Of a stretch of 64,000 nt of DNA, positions 60,441 through 64,000 are shown piece by piece. Source of the DNA: Manduca sexta (Eukaryota > Arthropoda > Insecta > Lepidoptera > Sphingidae); assembly GCF_014839805.1 (NCBI RefSeq), contig NC_051132.1:1922001-1986000 (forward strand). Reading direction: 5' to 3'. Made by a program: the position numbers and the translations under genes. The notes beneath the pieces are model-generated. The model was not told the origin of the DNA. It worked only from the letters and a program-made list of their open reading frames with translations, and searched no databases. Position 1 is the first letter of the stretch. Every line of letters starts with the position of its first letter.

Positions 60441-61756
60441 GGTAAAATTTTCCGAAAAGGAACATGACACAACATATACGTACTAGTAATATACATAAAA
60501 GCGGCTCGCAAATCCTTTAAACACAACCACAATACCTAATCTTGAGTATTATCATCTTTGAACGGGCTACTCTATTGTATCCAGTCTTCAGCAGCATGTA
60601 AATATTTCCATGCAGCAACAGCGGCGCGGCGTTAAGCTCTATATTCCCTGGAAACTCGATAAACTCGTATCTGTTGTCAACGGGTATTAGCGCCGCTGGA
60701 CAAGGGACATCTTTACGCTTGCAAACAACATTAGCAGTAAGGAGATTATGGAATTCTTCTGAAATAGTCCTTTTGGATTTAGTTATACGTATGTTATTTG
60801 TTTATATTCTATATTTGTCCAAATGTGTAAGTAAACGATTTCGGAGCGTTGCAGTGACGTCAACACGCACGAGTACAATCCTTGTTAATTGCTCAAACAA
60901 TTAGCTCCTAATGTCAGAACGCATCACTGACCAAAGTCTCGGCGGGCATAGCGTTTATTTATAAGATTTTTTTAAAATCCACACAATAATAAATAAAATA
61001 AAGCTTTGTAATTTGGAAGAAGGTCTAGCTATGAAATAACAGTTATAGCAAACTGTGACATCACCAAGTATCTACTGTCATAACGTTGCGGTCGTGAGAA
61101 AGAGATAGCACGATAGCCTCACCATACCCCGATTTCTTTCACAACAATATTTCACATATGAATAACTGATTTCACATAAGTATTTCTTATTCGTATTATT
61201 TTCTGTTACGTATAAAAAAGATGTATAAAATCAAACATGACTAACTTACTCTATCATAAGACTTAACAATTGCCTCAGAATGACAAGCGCAATACAATGC
61301 CAAGCAGTGCAAAATTCAAAGTTCGGGAGGGGTTTAATGTGTTTACGAGCAGTCATGAAAGTTACAATTGGGCTCTATTTTCGTTATTCAGTCTAAAAAA
61401 GACCCAGGACCTCTAGATTTAGCGGACGGCCGGTCGGATGGCGAAACAAACGGACGTCGGCAATCGATTTATCTACATCGGCTAGTTATTATTCACACGA
61501 CGGAGGCGCGCGGCGCGTGTCTTTAGCATTTAGCGTGTATTCATCTTGTATTGTCAATAAATGGAGGCTATTCAGACGTACAAAATGTACATTCGTCTCA
61601 TAGGAATATCGTGTAGTCGGTCACCTTGGCTTGAACTAATAAGTCTTTGGTGGTGGGAATCATCAAATTTTACGAACAGATAAAAAATTTAGATTTTTAA
61701 TTATTTTAGAAATCAAGGTCAAACCGTGAGTAAAAGCTGGGCCGTAACCAAGATAT
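60441..61756. other. Non-coding, unique-looking
   Basis: No exon or repeat recognised. A GC-rich patch lies at 61425-61530. Confidence 0.4.
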
Positions 61757-61895
61757 CTTTCTACAATCGTTAACGCTAATAGAAAACAAAAAAACATGTG
61801 TAGGAATCACATATAGTAAAGATAAGTCTATAGTTAGAATATGATACTTGTATGTCATTCTCACACATTACGTTAGCGTTAACGATTGTAGAAAG
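61757..61895. mobile_element. MITE with 23-bp perfect terminal inverted repeats
   Basis: 'ctttctacaatcgttaacg...' (61757-61779) is the exact reverse complement of 61873-61895. Length is 139 bp, with no ORF. The perfect ends suggest recent movement. Confidence 0.88.
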
Positions 61896-62059
61896 GCATC
61901 ACAGCTACAACCTCAGTTCCTATACAGAGATTCTCGTCTACGTTCCCATTAAAAGGCGTAAAATATAATTCCTAAATACCTTTTAAAAAAACCTTTTTAA
62001 CACTATTACTACACAGTGACTACACTGAGCTGATGGTATTTGGTACGCACAATTTAAAG

Positions 62060-62170
62060 GCCGCTTGTTATCGCACTGATTGATTCCGGAACGCGATACA
62101 CTTACGCGGGCCACAGTGACGATTACACCTTATCTGGTGGTCGCTATCCAGTCGCATACAAATACCCTAA
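62060..62170 (+). repeat. Interspersed repeat family B fragment
   Basis: 'gattccggaacgcgatacac' and 'tggtggtcgctatccag' match the middle of the family B element. Confidence 0.6.
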
Positions 62171-62734
62171 ATAACTTAACAGTCCATGTTTACGTCCTTA
62201 ACAATTTAAACAGCATATTCATTAAAAAATACACCACACTTCAAATCCATAAAACTTCGACATGCCATCACTTGCGCCATCCACTTAACTCTGGCATGGT
62301 ACGTAAACTTTTATCGAGTCTCGTTGGCTTTAAAACCATTTATCTACGAGATTTTAAGAGGAGCACTAATGGCCGCGCGAAGACGCCCGCCGGAGTGCAT
62401 TCAAATGTATGCATCTTGATTATAATCTCGCGTAAATGAGTGAGATGGAACGGCTATCATACACTGACTTTAGCACGCGGTTTCAATCGCTTTGACGTCC
62501 TTTTGCGAGTTAGGAAGTAGCCTAGAACGCTTGGGTATATGTAGCTTCCTATTAGCAAACGAATTCTTCTCATATTAAAACTGCTAAAAATATTAATAAC
62601 ATTATATATTGTTACCGTACGATCTACTTACTGGTAAGTATCAAAATATATTACTTTTTATATTTGCAGTTGGAGCCGCAGAATAATGTGAGCCAGTAAG
62701 TATACAACCATTTCAATTAAATGAATTAAGACTA

Positions 62735-62910
62735 ATGATTTTTTATGTTTACGCGAATGTTAAACATTGAAATAATATTTTTTCCGTATTTATGTATAAT
62801 TGTAAAATGTAGGTTGTTGATATTGTAACTTAAACTTTTCGGACGATCAACACCTCAGTCCACCGTGACCATAAGTGCTGCAGTCTTCGAAACGTCTGGA
62901 GTAAATTATT
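62735..62910 (+). repeat. Interspersed repeat family E copy
   Basis: 'tatgtttacgcgaatgtt' at the start, then 'ccaccgtgaccataagtgct' and 'gcagtcttcgaaacgtctgg'. It is longer than the 54205 fragment. Confidence 0.6.
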
Positions 62911-63397
62911 AAAAAAACCGTGATAATATAAAAAAGAACGAAAGTAACTAACCGCCCTAAATCATAAAAAAACAGCTCAAAATACCGTAGAAACAAGTCA
63001 CCATTATCGCCCAGTTGACAATTATGGAAATGTGTATCACTAAGTGACTTCGCGCTATCATCTAAGGCGGTGTAGCCGTGCCTTTAGCACATTACCATCA
63101 GATAGCCATCACGCAGGCGCCGCGGCGCCTAATTGCGATATCAAACCAAGATTTAAGGACTAGTCCTAGCTGCGACGAGTCGTAAAAACGGGCGAATAAC
63201 TCGCCTGTTTGTAGACAGTAGTAACCAGAACTTGTTAGAAAGCTCTAAAGTACTAAACTAGGCTCGGCAATATGAAATATCATAATATGTTAAGACTTAT
63301 AACGCCCATTTGACGGTAGAAATAGACAATGCGAAGCTACCTTTCTTAATCGAGCCTCGCATACGAAAATTGCATGACGGAAAAATAGACAAGACCA

Positions 63398-63598
63398 TGG
63401 TAGAGACAGCCATTAAAGTACCTGAACAAATTTAAAACTTCAAATCTTCTATACGCGATACATTTAATTGAAGTCTTGTTATTTCTTTGTGCGAAGTAAC
63501 CCTTTTATGTTATTTTGGTAGGAAAACAAAATGTGTGACAAGATGAACATTTTCAAGTTTTAAATTAGTTCAGCTGCTTACGTGGCTGACTGTACCTA
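63398..63598. mobile_element. MITE family F, right end intact
   Basis: Ends 'cagctgcttacgtggctgac' then 'tgtacc', the inverted counterpart of the start of the element at 59764. An internal 'acctgaacaaatttaaaac' near 63420 marks its left part. Confidence 0.65.
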
Positions 63599-64000
63599 TC
63601 CAAGTATACTGTACACGAAAAATCCACGAGCCATTCATGAGTAACGTGCATTCGATATACTGAAACCTCTACTGTACCATTTCAAAATTAAATATAGTAG
63701 CTCTCTCGATAATGGCAGGACTGATGCCTTATATCTAAGAAAGAAACTTTCTTTTCTTTTATCTACGGATTCGATGCTAATACTTACAATTAGCATTCGA
63801 CATCTATAACTTACGGTGGCATTAATTACTAACGAGTTGTTTTGCGAGAAACTATTCGAGACATGTAGTGCGGATTGGATTCTTAAATATATGGTTATGT
63901 AGAATTAGAGAACATGATCTTTTCACGATTTAAAGTTTTAGCTTAACGCAAGTGTAACTCAGGCCATGCAACTCTGACATTTCCAAACGACTCGTGTATT
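63599..64000. other. Window end, nothing recognised
   Basis: No exon, repeat or RNA gene seen. Confidence 0.4.

Overview
The window is nuclear DNA of an insect, most likely a moth or butterfly (Lepidoptera). It is AT-rich, its genes are split by short GT-AG introns, and it is full of repeat types familiar from lepidopteran genomes: tRNA-derived SINEs, RTE-type LINE tails, and short inverted-repeat elements. The protein reading of the genes is insect-like. Nothing prokaryotic, and no CRISPR array, is present.

Layout. (1) 1-2339: RTE-type repeats with a 123-bp tandem array, then the last coding exon of beta-1,4-galactosyltransferase 7 (+ strand); the rest of that gene lies left of the window. 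(2) 2340-12181: non-coding, with one tRNA-SINE, a 1.37-kb DNA transposon with 22-bp terminal inverted repeats and a decayed ORF, and a small MITE. (3) 12182-19593: nicotinamide mononucleotide adenylyltransferase (NMNAT) on the minus strand, with two candidate alternative C-terminal ends. (4) 20353-24667: mitochondrial methionyl-tRNA synthetase (MARS2) on the plus strand, complete in ten exons and divergent from NMNAT across about 760 bp. (5) 24668-34058: AT-rich intergenic DNA with MITEs. (6) 34059-43065: eleven coding exons of a GRK4/5/6-type G protein-coupled receptor kinase (Drosophila Gprk2 type) on the minus strand; the first roughly 50 residues are not found. (7) 43066-64000: about 21 kb with no exon I can support, probably the 5' intron or flank of the kinase gene, containing many SINE, MITE and LINE fragments and a nearly perfect 367-bp palindrome.

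The genes are unrelated housekeeping or signalling genes: NAD synthesis and axon maintenance (NMNAT), mitochondrial translation (MARS2), proteoglycan linker synthesis (B4GALT7) and GPCR desensitisation / Hedgehog signalling (GRK). Only NMNAT and MARS2 look arranged to share a promoter.

Most unusual: a kinase exon amplified with its splice donor into a 142-bp tandem array of five donor-bearing copies plus a partial one, open in all three minus-strand frames; the 367-bp foldback at 52188-52554; and a 13-residue repeat tail on one NMNAT isoform next to a basic, NLS-like alternative terminal exon. Exon boundaries were set by eye from splice consensus, reading phase and remembered family sequences. 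No alignment program was run.
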